Below are positions 63,373 through 64,000 of a stretch of DNA of 64,000 bases, piece by piece (position 1 is the first letter of the stretch; every line of letters begins with the position of its first letter). The position numbers and the translations under genes were made by a program. The stretch is from Glaciecola sp965660625 (lineage in GTDB: Bacteria > Pseudomonadota > Gammaproteobacteria > Enterobacterales > Alteromonadaceae). Below the pieces are notes generated by a model. That model did no database searches. It was not told the DNA's origin and saw only the letters and a list, made by a program, of their open reading frames with translations. The stretch lies in NCBI GenBank assembly GCA_965660625.1, contig CBFIAR010000017.1, forward strand, positions 18,517-82,516, read 5' to 3'.

Positions 63373-64000
63373 ATGTCTATGTTCGTAAATACAAATCAAT
63401 CGGCGTTGAATGCTCAACGCCAACTAATGAATTCTTCAACCAGTTTGAACACTTCGTTCGAACGTCTTTCTTCGGGTTTCCGTATTAACCGTGCGTCAGA
63501 TGATGCTGCTGGTTTACAGATTTCGGAGCGAATGACTTCACAAATCAATGGCTTAGACCAAGCAGTGCGCAATGCGAATGATGCTATTTCATTAACGCAA
63601 ACTGCTGAAGGTGCATTGTCTGAGACAACCAACTCTTTGCAAAGAATCCGCCAATTGGCTATACAAGCGCAGAATGGTATTAACTCTTCTGCTGACCGTG
63701 TGGCGCTCAATTCAGAGGTTTCTGCATTAAAGACGGAAATCTCTAGAATTTCTAGCGATACTCAATTCAATGGTGTTGACATCCTAACCGGTGGCTTCTC
63801 TGCTTCTTTTTTAGTGGGTGCAAACAGTGGTCAGACGATTTCTGTTAACTTGTCACAAACTAGCGGTTTTGGTGCATCTGGCTTAAGCATAACAGCATTA
63901 TCGGTTGCTACTACTGGTGATGCTTCAGGAGCAATGGGCCTTATCGATGCCGCTATTTCAAGCTTAGGGGCAACTCGAGCAGAACTGGGCGCATTAACAA
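63373..64000 (+). CDS. Flagellin, N-terminal part (cut by window)
   Basis: 209 residues are visible and the frame runs off the end. It opens MSMFVNTNQSALNAQRQLMN, then LSSGFRINRASDDAAGLQIS and RLRIQALAIQAQNG-like RIRQLAIQAQNGINSSADR, the D0/D1 flagellin signature. A filament subunit exported through the basal body encoded to the left. The start follows TAGGAGAGACTT. A second flagellin may follow outside the window. Confidence 0.95.
   Translation, partial: MSMFVNTNQSALNAQRQLMNSSTSLNTSFERLSSGFRINRASDDAAGLQISERMTSQINGLDQAVRNANDAISLTQTAEGALSETTNSLQRIRQLAIQAQNGINSSADRVALNSEVSALKTEISRISSDTQFNGVDILTGGFSASFLVGANSGQTISVNLSQTSGFGASGLSITALSVATTGDASGAMGLIDAAISSLGATRAELGALT

Overview
The window is a chromosomal segment of a marine gammaproteobacterium, most likely an Alteromonadaceae member of the Alteromonas/Glaciecola/Paraglaciecola group. 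The evidence is moderate G+C, a TonB receptor with an ECF sigma/FecR-type pair, the rpsB-tsf-pyrH-frr-uppS-cdsA-dxr-rseP-bamA-skp-fabZ-lpxA-lpxB-rnhB-dnaE-accA-tilS order, and a polar-type flagellar cluster with FlgT and FlgP H-ring proteins and a CheV-CheR pair. This is read from gene content; no 16S gene or tRNA was found.

Layout. 1-5.3 kb (minus): ECF sigma factor, shortened FecR-like anti-sigma, TonB receptor and a DASS carboxylate/sodium symporter cut by the window edge, a probable uptake unit. 5.6-10.5 kb: a flavodoxin, then dapD-glnD-map on minus. 11.3-31.2 kb (plus): translation, isoprenoid, outer-membrane and lipid A genes, DNA polymerase III, accA and tilS. lpxD is missing from its usual place between skp and fabZ. 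31.3-44.9 kb: diguanylate cyclase, CPA2 antiporter, YlqF-type GTPase, M14 peptidase with a PspB-like neighbour, tadA, mltF, purL and smrA. 45-62.2 kb: flagellar genes flgT, flgP, flgN, flgM, flgA, cheV, cheR, flgBCDE and flgFGHIJKL, with sigma-54-like promoters ahead of flgB, flgF, cheV, flgP and flgT and sigma-28-like promoters ahead of flgM and flagellin. 62.1-64 kb: a class II aldolase-family gene and the start of a flagellin gene.

The most unusual content is intergenic. Four copies of one structured element (10688-10807, 13206-13386, 53951-54065, 54171-54280) share a core of about 52 nt that folds into two small hairpins, each with GGA in its loop. Each core is enclosed by a long inverted repeat whose sequence differs at every locus. 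Stem pairs covary between copies, the loops and junction are conserved, and in the most diverged copy four of five arm mismatches become G-U pairs only on the GGA strand. That points to a structured RNA, and the loops resemble CsrA/RsmA sites. How the same core acquires a private long palindrome at each site is unexplained. Short tandem repeats of 22, 24, 13 and 15 nt occur in other gaps, two of them touching these elements.

All functions are inferred from sequence reading alone. Start codons were moved to internal positions where a ribosome binding site or family alignment supports it (dxr, skp, GGDEF, YlqF-like, mltF, purL, flgP, flgF, flgH, aldolase, small ORF at 38106).
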